Below, in pieces: positions 11,428 to 21,529 of a DNA stretch of 64,000 nt. The notes beneath the pieces were generated by a model. The model saw only the letters and a program-made list of their open reading frames with translations. It made no database searches and was not told the DNA's origin. This stretch comes from Parasteatoda lunata (lineage: Eukaryota; Arthropoda; Arachnida; Araneae; Theridiidae). Position 1 is the first letter of the stretch; each line of letters starts with the position of its first letter. The translations under genes and the position numbers were made by a program. The stretch spans positions 91,264,174 through 91,328,173 of the forward strand of contig OX421973.1 in the NCBI GenBank assembly GCA_949128135.1. Reading direction: 5' to 3'.

Positions 11428-11780
11428 AAACTCGAATTTATTTAAAAGTTATTTATTGCACTTTTAAGTGCTTTTTTTCTAATTTTATCTCAAAAATTAT
11501 TTATGTTTTACGTCATTTAGGTCAAAACTTGAAATTACGAAGGTCAGTAGAAAAATGTACATGATGGAATAAAATAATTGATTCGATTATTAATTTTGAG
11601 AATTATTAATTGCTAAACTATGTTGGTCAATCTATTGTCCACTGAACTGCAACTACAGACTTGAAATTTTGCGTGCAAATCGGACTATTTTAAATTATAA
11701 CTTCAAATAAACATTTTTCTTTTTTGAAATTCGTATTTGTTTGAAGGTTCTTGCAATTTTGAGTGGGGATTTGTTGCTTT
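11270..11780. repeat. Dispersed unclassified repeat family 1, two partial copies
   Basis: The block around GCAACTACAGACTTGAAATT and TTGCGTGCAAAT (11648-11690) matches related blocks at 44757-44800 and 62485-62525. The upstream words on AATTATTAATTGCTAAACT also correspond. A second, more degraded copy (GGAATTCAACTACAAAATT, then a TTGCACTTTTAAGTGC word) lies at 11320-11475. No coding content or defined ends. Confidence 0.6.
11387..11426. repeat. Poly-T tract, 40 bp
   Basis: Forty consecutive T residues inside the repeat family 1 segment. It may be an expanded tract or the reverse complement of a retroposon A-tail. Confidence 0.95.
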
Positions 11781-12220
11781 TTTTTTAAATCATAATTATT
11801 TATCCCTTTTTGTAGAAATTTCAAATTTTCAATTTTCGTTCCATTCGCGCTTCACTTATGTCAAAAGTAACAACAAAAAAAAAAAAAAAAAAATAATGAA
11901 TGAAAAATCAGAGGGAGGTTAGATGTTTCCAAATATAAATCTTAACATTTATTTCGAAATTTCTAAAAATATAAAACCTGAAGAGAGATAAAAACTGTTT
12001 CCAATGCGAAGTGATGTTGTATGATGCGAAAGTTATCGCGATATTTTGTTAACCACTGATTTCAAATATTTAACTGAATTGCTGAATCGACGCTTTGAGC
12101 GTGAAGCCAACTTTTGTGAAGAACCTATGTGAGTTAACAAGGACGATCCACTCTGACGTCATCACGACGCTTTTCTTGAAGTTTCTTCTAGCCATTCAGG
12201 CCCCAGCGCCCTCTAACAAC
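11781..12220. other. No feature recognised
   Basis: Contains an A tract at 11874-11892 and a GC-richer patch at 12090-12220 with one TGACGTCA at 12154. No gene structure. Confidence 0.45.
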
Positions 12221-12228
12221 ACTTAAAG
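12221..12228. repeat. hAT target-site duplication, left
   Basis: ACTTAAAG, identical to 15293-15300 on the other side of the element. Confidence 0.95.
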
Positions 12229-12433
12229 CAGCGATTCTCAACCTGTGGGGCGCGCCCCTCTAGGGGAGCGCGAGCACACAAGAGGGGTGGCGCGAGAATA
12301 TCCAAGAGAAAATATTATTTAAAAAAATTGATTAACTGGATTAAAGTAGAGCGCATATATTCATAGAAAACAAAATACATTTCGACATATTTAATAACTT
12401 ATTAAAGTTAAACAACTTATTAAATCAGAACTC

Positions 12434-13690
12434 AGGTGGGGAGCCAAAGGTGGCTTTGCTTTGAGGATTTATCCTAATTTTCTGGTGAAGTCTGTGTGGC
12501 TGAAATTTTTTTGTAACATCTTACACCTATCTCTAACACATATCACTCATACTTTTAATTATAAAATAAAATTTCGTTTATTTTATATAATAACTTCAAA
12601 ATTGTAGCTTCTGAGCCTAAGGTTCCAAAGGTGGCCCATATATTGAAACCACTTTTTCACTTACTCAAATTGTCTTTAGAAAAGACACTTGAACTGGCTG
12701 GCAAACGTCTTTTAAAAAGGCACTTTAAGTGTCTAGCTGGTAGGGACAAGTTTTCCAACTTTAAAAAAGATATTAATTCCTAGAGTGTATAATTTGTTTA
12801 TATATCATTTACATAGATAGTTTTTGTGTGACGTCACTAGCTATTCTTTTGAGTTAACTCATTAGAATAAAACAAGAATTACGGAGTTAGTTCTTTCAAA
12901 AGGGTTAACTAATCATAACTAATAAGTAAGAGTCAAAAATAACTATACTAGAGTTAACTAACCTAACCCATAACTAGTATAAAAATACACAAATTTATAA
13001 GAAAATACCAGAATTCACCACAAAAACACTCATAACTACCATGAAAACACCAAAAAATACCTGAAAAATTGCTTTTAATGCAAACAAAATAAAAAATTTG
13101 AAACAAAATATCGCAAACACTTCCAAAGTGCCGATAACGTCAAAATATTATAAAAATTTAAAAAATACCTAAGTTCCACATTTGCTTAAAATTAAATAAA
13201 TCAATTAAATTAAATTCAATTAAATAATTCTTTTTGAAATATAATATACTACGTACTGATTTATAATTAATTTCCACGTCTGCTTCCAAAGGTGGCACAG
13301 GTGTCGGGCCACCTTGGAAACATGCACATGGTCACCATTTGCAAGACTTAAAACTACTAATCTGATAGATCAATTCAAATTAAAGTAATGTGGTTAAAGA
13401 AAGAGAAATAAATCTTCAAAAAACACATCATAACTCAAAGTTCTAAGAATTTAAACGCATATAAATAACAATATCTTCCCTACCCGGTAATTAGAATGAC
13501 AACTGCAAAAAATAAAATCACTGTATACAATGAAGACCATTGAAAGAAATCTCTTCCAATTTAGCCACGTGCACCTCAGATACAAGATTTACAATGCAGC
13601 AGGGCCATCTTGTGATTCAAGATAAAAATAATTCTACTTTTTGGGGTGGGCTACTTTAGGAGCACTGGCCACCTTAGGCTCACCTACCTT
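12434..13690. mobile_element. Putative element nested inside the hAT transposon
   Basis: The left edge reads AGGTGGGGAGCCAAAGGTGG. The right edge, reverse-complemented, reads AGGTAGGTGAGCCTAAGGTG, giving roughly 20-bp imperfect inverted repeats. AAAGGTGGC words also occur near 12626 and 13275 as internal repeats. The interior is AT-rich without coding capacity. Its position, between the hAT left end and the hAT transposase, suggests a later insertion. The superfamily is unknown because no target duplication could be settled. It could instead be part of the hAT itself. Confidence 0.45.
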
Positions 13691-13739
13691 ACTTAATCAA
13701 AAGATACTAAATTAAAAACAAATTTAATAATTATTAGTG

Positions 13740-15135
13740 ACTTCCTTGGGCCTGTCTTGCAGAGCAAAGCTTTTCGAGGTAAAGCTTAATTAGAAATAGA
13801 AACACTCTCAGTTCTGTTTCTATATTTAGCCGAGATCTATATTTTGTTTTCAAAGAAGCCACAGCAGAAAATCTAGTTTAACAAAAGTAGGATGTTGAAA
13901 ATGGTAATAGAATACGATATGCCCTTGTTTTTAGTGCCGAAAAATCATCCTTTACTTTCAAATAGTGATTTATTACTAAATTGTTTTTTGGTTTCGCCAC
14001 TCGTCGTGAAGTCTATGAAGTTTTCTTCCTCATCAATTGGGAGTCCTTCGGAAGTCTTATGAAATGAATCCCTAACCCACTCGTAACTTGCTATCAGTTT
14101 GTTGTCAGTAAGAAATACTTTTTAAAATTCTTTGCCAGCATGGCTAAATGATTTTCAATGGTTATAAAACAGCTTTTACATGTTCTTCTTCAGCCTTATA
14201 AGTTTTCGTACTATCATCCACATTTGCAAACATTGTTAGGTTTTTTTGCTTTAAATTTCTGCCCCATAATTCCAATTTTCTACAAAAAGCTTTAACTTTA
14301 GCACTCGTACCCAACTTATGTGTATTTGATCCTTGGATTTGAAGATTCAAGTTATTTAATTTCTCGAATATGATGACCAAGTAGCTCAATTTCGTCACAA
14401 ATAAACAATCGCGAAAATTCTCGGATTCCGGTCTGTTGTCTTCTAGGAAAATGGCGATTTCTTCTCTTAATTCATAAACACGTTGCAAAAATTTCTCACG
14501 TGATAATCATCTTGCCTCGCAATTAAATAGTAAAGCTGAATATACTGAACCCATGTCTTTATGAAGTGCGAAAAAGGTTCTCGATCTGAAGGGTCTCATT
14601 TTTATATAATTTACTACGATTACAACCGTAGTTAACACAATATTTAAACCAGGACTCATTTATTTCGAAGGCAAAGCGTTTCTGTGGATCATGCAATGTG
14701 TTCAGACGTATTGAGGCCATTTTTGTTTTACAAGTGCTTGTATACTTTGGAATCTTTCGGAAATTGAACGAGCATCATCGGTTCATATTCCGACGCAATT
14801 TTTGCATTCTATGTTTGCCTCATTCATAAAATCATTTGAAATAGCAAATAATGCGAGATCTGTTGTTTTGAGTAGTTCTACTACTGACATATTATCACAA
14901 AATCGGACATAGGCAATTAAATGAGCAGCTTTATTAATATATGTTGCTGTATCTGCTGCCTGTTCATCAAGCTGTATTGAAAACAATTCGTCACGCAACT
15001 TCGAGAAAAACTGACACTATACATCTTCAGCTATATAACCAATTCGACTAGCAACAGTATCATTTGAAAGAGGTATGGACTGCAAATGTTTTGATAAATT
15101 ATCTCCAAACATAGTTTTTATAATCTCAATTGCTG
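13740..15135 (-). pseudogene. hAT transposase pseudogene (ZBED5/FAM200-like)
   Basis: Reading the minus strand from 15135, one finds LQSIPLSNDTVASRIGYIAE, then LFSIQLDEQAADTATYINKA (a catalytic-type LDE region), THCMIHRNALPSK, VVNYIKMRPFRSRTFFALHK, SALLFNCEAR, then FLQRVYELREEIAIFLEDN and LSYLVIIFEKLNNLNLQIQG. These occur in the order of the ZBED5/FAM200-type hAT transposases. A degraded C-terminal YRNR...LLCK block lies near 13750-13830. In-frame stops break it: TAG near 15015, TAA after the HCMIHR block, and TGA at 14507-14509 where the family has Trp of an RWLSRGK motif. The N-terminal BED finger is absent. Confidence 0.92.
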
Positions 15136-15292
15136 CTGGCTTTTACTTTACTTTTGTTATGGCAGTTAGTTAAAAATAATTCACAATACCCCATATACAT
15201 TATTGTTGTACACATTTTACTGTAAGCGGGGGGCACGATGAAAATTATGATTGAAAATTGGGCCGCGAATACTGAAAGGTTGAGAAACGCTG

Positions 15293-15300
15293 ACTTAAAG
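15293..15300. repeat. hAT target-site duplication, right
   Basis: ACTTAAAG, identical to the left copy at 12221-12228. Confidence 0.95.
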
Positions 15301-15787
15301 GAAACAGTTAGTTGATGCAGTTGATTTGAATAATTGACACTCTGCGGTATATTTTGTAATACCTCGGTCATATTTTTAAATCTGTGCGATTATTTTTGCA
15401 GCATGAATGAATAATAATTACTTTTAGGAAGATCAAGGGGGAAAACGGCTTATGCCCATTATGCTAATTCTGAGGAGGGAAAAACAAAATTGCGCTCGGA
15501 CAAAAACTGTTTTTCCACATCTCGATTCTTCTTCACTGAAAAATAACTCTCGAGGGTGCCAATTTTTCATGTTATTGATTTGCCAAAATTTCTTCTCAAA
15601 ATGCAATATAAATATAATTTTCTTTTGCAAAAATTGGCATAATTCGTTATTCTCCGGGGAATTTGATGGCTGAGAAACTGCCGCGGGGATTGATGAGCGA
15701 AGCGAACAAGGCGCAGAGCTTACTGAAAAAACGAAATTCTTTATAAAAAAAATATTCCATCGGTTAAAAGAAGTGAAATTGTCAATT
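15301..15787. other. No gene; overlapping open frames on both strands judged spurious
   Basis: Frames of 132 codons (minus, 15433-15831) and 73 codons (plus, 15452-15673) overlap each other. The minus frame runs into the SINE head, so neither looks like a real gene. A word at about 15765-15785 (AAAAGAAGTGAAATTGTCAA) resembles 17775-17795, suggesting that old repeat sequence flanks the SINE. Confidence 0.5.
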
Positions 15788-16085
15788 CGGCCGGGATAGC
15801 CTGGTCGGTAGGGCACTGGGCCCATGTCCAAGAGGTCGTGGGCTCGATCCTCGCCAGCCGAAGATTCCCCGTGTAGTAAATGGTGACTGATACACGTTAA
15901 ATCTGTTGAGTCTCAAAGTCCTCCATGTTCCCATAACAAATCAATACCTCTGGGGGTACTGATTCAGGAGTTTCCTTGTCTTCTGGATTGGTTCAAAATT
16001 ACAAGGCTACGGAGTTGAACATCAGTAGTCGTAAACCCATGAAATTGGGTCGGCTGTTCAACGGCGGTTATAAAATAAAATAAAA
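15788..16085 (+). mobile_element. SINE type 2, full length
   Basis: The tRNA-like head starts CGGCCGGGATAGCCTGGTCGG. An A-box-like TAGCCTGGTCGGTAGGGC and a B-box-like GGGCTCGATCC are spaced as in a pol III internal promoter. A unique body follows. Then comes a tail (TTGTCTTCTGGATTGG, TACAAGGCTACGGAGTTGAA, AAATTGGGTCGGCTGTTCAA) shared with type 1, ending in TAAAA-type repeats. About 290 bp. It would be transcribed by RNA polymerase III and copied by a LINE reverse transcriptase. Confidence 0.88.
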
Positions 16086-16094
16086 TTCGTTTAT

Positions 16095-16172
16095 TGAGTC
16101 GCGATTACTCAGGGGGTAGAGCGTTCCCCTTCTAGTGAGGTGAGCCGGGTACGAATCCCACGGTGGATTCAT
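16095..16172 (+). mobile_element. SINE type 1 head fragment
   Basis: GAGTCGCGATTACTCAGGGG followed by GTAGAGCG and GGGTACGAATCCC is the tRNA-like head of the type 1 SINE (A box and B box present). The body and tail are absent; a LINE fragment starts immediately after. It follows directly behind the tail of the type 2 SINE, forming a dimer-like arrangement. Confidence 0.82.
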
Positions 16173-16846
16173 AATCAACATAAATCATTCTAATCATTAC
16201 ACAATTAATAATAACAACTCAGTCTTCCAAGCTGAACAACTTGCTATTTTAGAATGCATTAGATTCATCAAATCACAAACTTCATTTAAGGAATCTAAAA
16301 AATTTACAATCTGGTCGGATTCTAAATCAGTACTATACTCTCTAAACAACCCAGGCACGAAATTTTCACTCTCAGCTAAAATACAAAAATTACTCCTTAA
16401 TACAAATATCATGGATATCATGGATTAAAGCACATGACGACAGAACTGGTAATGAAAATGCAGACGCCTTAGCCAAATTGTCGACATCTAAACAACAAAA
16501 TGACTCATATCTCTTCCCAATCTCACATCTCAAGAATCAACTTCGGAACTCTTTATCACAGATTTGGCAAAATTATTGGAACAATTCAGATAAGGGAAGA
16601 AGATTATTTAAAATTATGAATAAAGTAGATTATTTTAAAAAGATACCATCAAAGCAAGTAAGCTGGTTTTTGACTGGGCATGGTCCTTTTCCATGTTATT
16701 TCAAATATCTAAATATCTCAAATAATGAACACTGTCCATGCGGCCTTCTGGGCACTCCAGAACACTATCTTACTGAATGCATCTATACAGCCTCATGGCA
16801 CACTCGTGCATCGAATATCTACCAACCAGGCAAAAACATTTCCTAA
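16173..16846 (+). pseudogene. LINE (I-type) ORF2 3' end: RNase H and C-terminal CCHC
   Basis: One frame encodes SVFQAEQLAILECIRF and FTIWSDSKSVLYSL, the RNase H Glu and Asp motifs. After a one-base frame change near 16400-16418 the next frame gives WIKAHDDRTGNENADALAKL, the His/Asp end of RNase H. It then runs to a CPCGLLGTPEHYLTEC zinc-knuckle-like motif and a stop at about 16845. This order is that of RNase H-containing LINEs of the I group. The reverse transcriptase and endonuclease are missing, as expected of a 5'-truncated copy. A duplicated ATCATGGAT at the frame break may mark the lesion. Confidence 0.9.
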
Positions 16847-17389
16847 CTAACAATACACTTAAAACCAAATTATTATTAGTAATGAATTTTCTTTCTGATA
16901 ATGATAATATTCTAAAATTTTAATTATAAAAAAATTTATATATATTTTGGAATGCTTACCTATATGTTTGTAAATATTGTATATATCTTTTTCTATTCAA
17001 TTTTTTATTTATTATTATAACATTTTAATTACTTTCTTTTATTATTTAATACCTGGAAATCAAAATTTTAATGGAGAAGTTTAAAAAAAAAAAATTTTTT
17101 TTTATCATTAACCTTTTATTTCATAATTTACTTTTCAAAATTCATTTATTGTCACTTCCTATGACATATATACTTATAAAAAAGAAAATTTTGTTTAAAC
17201 AATATTCAAATGAATATTTCTGTATATATGAAAAACAAAACTGTAACCCCCTTTCTTTTGAAATTTTAAATAATTGCCACTGATCAAGCACGGGGTCGAG
17301 GTTGGCTGGAATAGTGGCCAGACGCGGATTATACGGGTAAGGGTTTTACTAACCTAGGTACGTATCCGCGTCTGGAAGGAAAGAAAAAA
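16847..17389 (+). mobile_element. Probable LINE 3' untranslated region and junction
   Basis: AT-rich sequence following the LINE stop codon, with A/T homopolymers, ending in a GC-richer stretch from about 17284 (GGGGTCGAGGTTGGCTGG) that holds a hairpin and then joins SINE body sequence. Whether the GC-richer stretch belongs to the LINE 3' end or to a separate element is unclear. Confidence 0.4.
17318..17375. repeat. Perfect 12-bp inverted repeat (hairpin)
   Basis: CCAGACGCGGAT at 17318-17329 pairs exactly with ATCCGCGTCTGG at 17364-17375 across a 34-base loop. Confidence 0.9.
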
Positions 17390-17585
17390 AGGAAAGTTCC
17401 TTTGCCGTCAGACTAACCGTGGGAGGTTCTCGTGGTCTTCCTCTCCATGTAACGCAAATGCGGGTTAGTTCCATCAAAAAGTCTTCCACGAAGGCAAACT
17501 TCTCCCAATACTTGATCCAGGAGCTTCCTGTCTTCTGGATTGGGTTCAAAATTGCAAGGCTACGGAGTTGAACATTAGTAGTTGC
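17390..17585 (+). mobile_element. SINE type 1 body and tail, head missing
   Basis: Contains CTAACCGTGGGAGGTTCTCG, CCATGTAACGCAAATGCGGG, CTTCTCCCAATACTTGATCC and CAAGGCTACGGAGTTGAACA, in the order of the full-length type 1 copies. It lacks a tRNA head and is fused to the GC-richer hairpin stretch. The reverse-strand open frame here is an artefact of the SINE. Confidence 0.88.
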
Positions 17586-18085
17586 TGGAAGAAAGTAAAT
17601 TCCTGCAAAAAATCACGCTAACCATTTAAAAAACCGTCTTTAATCTATGACAGATTGAGTTTATTGTAATGGGCCTGCGTTAAGTTGAAAATACCAATCA
17701 ATTTCAAAGTATACATAGATCTTCCTTTTTTTATTTAAAAAAAGATAATAAGTTTTTAGCAATCTTCTATCGATTAAGAGAAGTGAAATCGTTGATTGTG
17801 ACTATCCAAATTAAATACTGTTTATTCACATTATTTTGATCGAATCAAATAATAACCAGCAGACTGTATCATGTAAAATTATATTTTTAAGGCGAAGGAC
17901 TTTTTGCTGGAAAAAGTAATTTCCTGCCAAAAATCATGCCAACGATTCAAAAAGGCGTTTTTAAACTATCTAACCGTTTGTTTACGTCTTTTGTAATGGG
18001 CCGTCCCTAAGCTGCAGAAACCAATCTATTTCAAAGTATCCGTAAATCTTTCTTTCTTTATTTAACTTTTTTTCTTCATTTTAAC
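17583..18085. repeat. Diverged two-copy direct repeat, 322-bp offset
   Basis: TGCTGGAAGAAAGTAAATTCC starts the first copy (to about 17745) and TGCTGGAAAAAGTAATTTCC the second (17905-18075). Both continue through an AAAATCA block, GTAATGGGCC and a CAATTTCAAAGTAT-like block. Confidence 0.8.
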
Positions 18086-18439
18086 GACAGCTTATTGTTC
18101 TATGTTGCATTGACCAATAGCTTCCAATAAAGGAAGTCAATTTTTTCTTACTTTTTCCTGCTTAGAACATTACAATGTGCTCTGAACCAAGTTCTGAGGA
18201 AGGAGTGACAAAATTTCGATTTATATAAATGTCCCTTTTTGGAAAAGGTTTTTTTGTTATCCTTAATCCTGCATTTACTTTTAGCGTCATGTTTTTGTTG
18301 AAAAGCTATTGGTTCGCAGTTTTTCATTCTGGGTTTACGATCAGTTGTTTTAAAAAGCGAATCGAAAGAAAAAAAATTCTGAGCTTTATTTCGTGTCTTC
18401 GAAAAAATATTTTGTTTATAAATGGAATGTTATAAAATA
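18086..18439. other. No feature recognised
   Basis: Unassigned sequence. The 68-codon frame at 18229-18435 has no recognisable product. Confidence 0.4.
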
Positions 18440-19545
18440 GCACCGATTTTGATCAGATTTTTTGAAGAATAACGAAAACAAAAAAAAAAATTGAGACAAT
18501 TGTTTAAGCTGAAACAATATTTCCTCTTCACTATGCTTATATCTTATATTTGTCTTAATAATTTTTGTTTTAAAATAAATTATTAAAAATTTCATTATAA
18601 CAATTTTTTGAAAGATCATTATGACAATTTTTGTTCTGTTTTCATTATGATCCATGTCTTATAAATAATTTTTGTGTATTAAAATAAAATAATCATACAT
18701 GGCATTATGATCGGTTCTTTTAGAGATAAAAAAAAACTTGAAAACAATCAGTATAATCCACATCTTAAAAGTAAAAAAATTTTGTTTTAAAATAAACTAA
18801 TTTTGAATGGCATTTTGATCAGTTCTTTTAAATAGTAATAAAAAAAAATTAGAACAATTTAGAAGCTAAAAACAATATTCTTTTTTCAGTGTAATTCATA
18901 TCTTATAAATTTTTGTTTTAAAATAAAATGATTTTAAATGGCATTATGACTGCTGCTTTAAATAATAAAAAGAAACTAGTAATTTGAGAACAATTACGGA
19001 GTTGAAACAATATTGTTTTTTCTAAATATCATTCGCGTTTTCTAAATAATTTTTGTTTCAATATAAAATTATTTGAAATGGCTCGAAGATCAGTGGCGTT
19101 GAAGAATAAAAGGAAATAAGAAAAAGGAGAACTATTTCTAATTCGAAACATTATTCTCTTTTCAGAATGATCTCTGGCTTCTGAATATTTTTTATTTCAA
19201 AATTAAATTATTTGGAGCGATATCCTAATCAGTTATTTACAAGTAAATATAAATTAACATAAAAAGTATCATGTCGTATATAGTATTTTGTTTTAAAATA
19301 ATATTATTTTAAATAACATTATGATTTAGTTTTTAAAGGCCAAAAATGAGTACGAAAGCTTTATCAATGTTTTTGGATATTAATTCATTTTAGTATCATC
19401 GTATCTTTGAAATAATTTTTTTATTAGTTTTTTTTCAAAATAACAAAAAGATTGTAAATTTCGAATAATTTTTAATTTGATATTATGTTTTCACTTTAGC
19501 ATCATCAATATCTTCTAACTATGTTAAAAACTAATCTACTATAGT
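18440..19545. repeat. Diverged tandem array, about 8-9 copies of ~120 bp
   Basis: A TAATTTTTGTTTTAAAATAA word recurs in variant form near 18557, 18663, 18783, 18908, 19040, 19185 and 19290, each followed by an ATGGCATTATGATC-like block and an A-rich block with GAAACAATATT. The copies differ by many substitutions and indels, so the array is old and not recently homogenised. Confidence 0.82.
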
Positions 19546-20234
19546 TTTAGATCAAATGTTAAAAAATAATCTGTATTATAGCCTTAGTCTTCAATTCACT
19601 TATAAAAGTCGTAACTTATAACGTCTGCAATTTCTTACTTAAAATTTTTGTAACAAAAAAGAAATTTGTTTTTTCGTATTTTTATTCAAGTTTTATTCAA
19701 ATTTTAGAAAACACTACAATAAAGAATAACTTACGTACAATCTTATGTAATGTTAAGCAAGTGTTTCAGACAAGAATAAAAATTATGCTTCACAATCCAA
19801 CACATTAAGATTGAGATTGTTTATTTATAGGCAATGAAGAAATGTTCCATACTGCCAATCCAGAAAACAGGGGAACTACTAAGTTAAAGTTACCTTTTAG
19901 TATTTTAATTAAACTTACTCCTATTTTGTTACATTGAGAAAATATCTACAAAACCACACTCGGTGAATTCTGTTGAGGGTAAATGTTAAACTTTTACCCG
20001 ATAACAATTAAGGATACTTCATGTCAGCACAGTTTGGGGGGGGGGGATACGGGCAAATGAACATGCTTTCATCTGAATTGCTTTCAGAAGATGCTGATCA
20101 AGAAAAAAGATCGAAATTTATTTGAAAAAAACAAAAACAAAACAATGATTTGCCATTTTATAATCTAACCAATACTAAATTACAGTCAAAAATTTAAGAT
20201 TTGTAATAATAAAATTAATGGAAATAACTGATTT
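19546..20234. other. No gene; 11-bp poly-G tract
   Basis: AT-rich and unassigned. Eleven consecutive G at 20036-20046 stand out in this composition. Confidence 0.5.
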
Positions 20235-20625
20235 GAGTCGTGGTACCTCAGGGAATAAAGCGTTCGCCTTCCAATGAGGTGAACCAGGTTCGAATTCTAG
20301 CAATGGCTGGTTGATACGAATTCCGCACCCGGCTCACCCCGAACACAGTGCTGACGTAAAATATCCTCAATAATAGACGGATCTTGTGTTAGAGTCCCCT
20401 TGCAGTCATGCTAACCGTGGGAGGTTCTCGTGGTCTTCCTCTCCATGTAATGCAAATGAGGGTTTGTTCCATCAAAAAGACACCAAATTTCTCCCAATAG
20501 TTGATCCTGGAGTTTCCTGGTTTTCTGGATTGTGTTCAAAATTGCAAGGCTGTAAGGTTGAACATTAGAAGTCGTAATCCCCAAAATTGGGTCGGCTGTT
20601 TAGCTACAGTTACAAAAAAAAAGAA
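20235..20625 (+). mobile_element. SINE type 1, full length (~385 bp)
   Basis: The head GAGTCGTGGTACCTCAGGGA is A-box-like and is followed by AGCGTTCGCCTTCCAATGAGG and then GGTTCGAATTC, a B-box-like element. The body follows with TATCCTC, GGGAGGTTCTCGTGGTCTTC, CCATGTAATGCAAATGAGGG and TTTCTCCCAATAGTTGATCC. The tail has AAAATTGCAAGGCTG and AAATTGGGTCGGCTG, and an A-rich end. This is the clearest plus-strand full-length type 1 copy. No clean target duplication was seen. Confidence 0.9.
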
Positions 20626-21047
20626 CAGATTAAGATGTTTTTGATTATCAGTTATTTTTTAAATAATTGCCGCCACAGTATTAAAATTTTGATTTTAAAG
20701 ACGCTAAAACAATTGCAAAATTTTTTGTTACTCTTGAAAAATTATTACTTATTAACAATCTGTCTGAGCCACTAACAAATCTGATAATTTTGATACAGAC
20801 GAAAAAGGCAACAAATCTTTTGACTTACAAACCTTAAAAAACAATTTAATAAAAATCAACAAAACTTATGCTTAATATTAAGGGAACATAATACACTAAA
20901 AAAAAAGAGGAAAAAAAATCATATATTTAAAAACATGAAAAGCAATGTTTATTTTCTTTGTTGAAATGATCTCTTTCATATAAAAACATTCGATTTCCTC
21001 ATCGCATGTTTTCGTCTGACAGATAAAAAAATTCACTTAAATATTAT
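20626..21047. other. AT-rich, nothing recognised
   Basis: Short overlapping frames only; no motif or repeat boundary. Confidence 0.45.
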
Positions 21048-21420
21048 CTATTCCAATTTTATTTTCATCAGACGGAATGACGCAAGACGCGAGCCCTGAC
21101 AGATGGATCTTCGAATTGTGATTAAACACGGGTGTCGCCCACGAAGAGAAAACCCTCCCGCAAAGACAAACGGAATAGAATGAAAACATGTCATTCCATT
21201 TCGAGCGAAAATGTTGTATAACGAAGCCGGAAGGAAAGAAAATAGATAAAAATAAAGAATAAACTTTTTGGAAAATGGAATAGGGGAGGGTCTAAATCGA
21301 AAGCGAAGTGTAAAAAGCAAAACCAACAACAGAAGCCTATGCAAAAAGGCCCAAACGCCTGTTGACTCAACGATATCAGAGAAGTGGGCAGCTACGAATA
21401 AAATAGACAAATATTGACTA
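21048..21420. other. GC-richer unique island
   Basis: A stretch with a balanced base composition and no match elsewhere in the window. It allows a 120-codon minus-strand frame whose predicted peptide is rich in Phe, Leu, Ser and Arg with no recognised domain. It could be an untranslated exon, a regulatory segment or a decayed element. I do not call a gene. Confidence 0.3.
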
Positions 21421-21529
21421 GCCTCTTAGTTCATGACAGATCTAAGGCTAAGTTAAATAGCATTGCGTTTGGCGTTTCAGCGCTTATGCGTTTTCTTAAA
21501 ACACCAGAAATTTGGCTTTCTTTTTTGTT

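Larger units (their letters stand above)
12229..15292 (-). mobile_element. hAT transposon, ZBED-type, defective
   Basis: The ends read CAGCGATTCTCAACCT and, on the other strand, CAGCGTTTCTCAACCT: 16-bp terminal inverted repeats with one mismatch of the CAGNG-TTCTCAACC kind typical of hAT. A perfect 8-bp duplication flanks them. The right half carries a decayed transposase on the minus strand. Only about 155 bp separate the recognisable transposase N-terminal side from the right end, so the BED-finger region has been lost. Another element seems to be nested at 12434-13690. The element is dead as an autonomous unit. Confidence 0.95.

Noticed and set aside
15433..15831. 132-codon minus-strand frame
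   Set aside because: It runs into the SINE head, overlaps a plus-strand frame, and has no recognised domain.
20235..20310. tRNA gene from A and B box motifs
   Set aside because: The tRNA-like part is only the head of a SINE and does not fold into a full cloverleaf with a proper acceptor end by inspection; the same head occurs with SINE bodies elsewhere.
21048..21410. 120-codon minus-strand frame in a GC-richer island
   Set aside because: No domain, start context or splice structure is recognised; the composition is Phe/Leu/Ser/Arg-rich and the frame could arise by chance.
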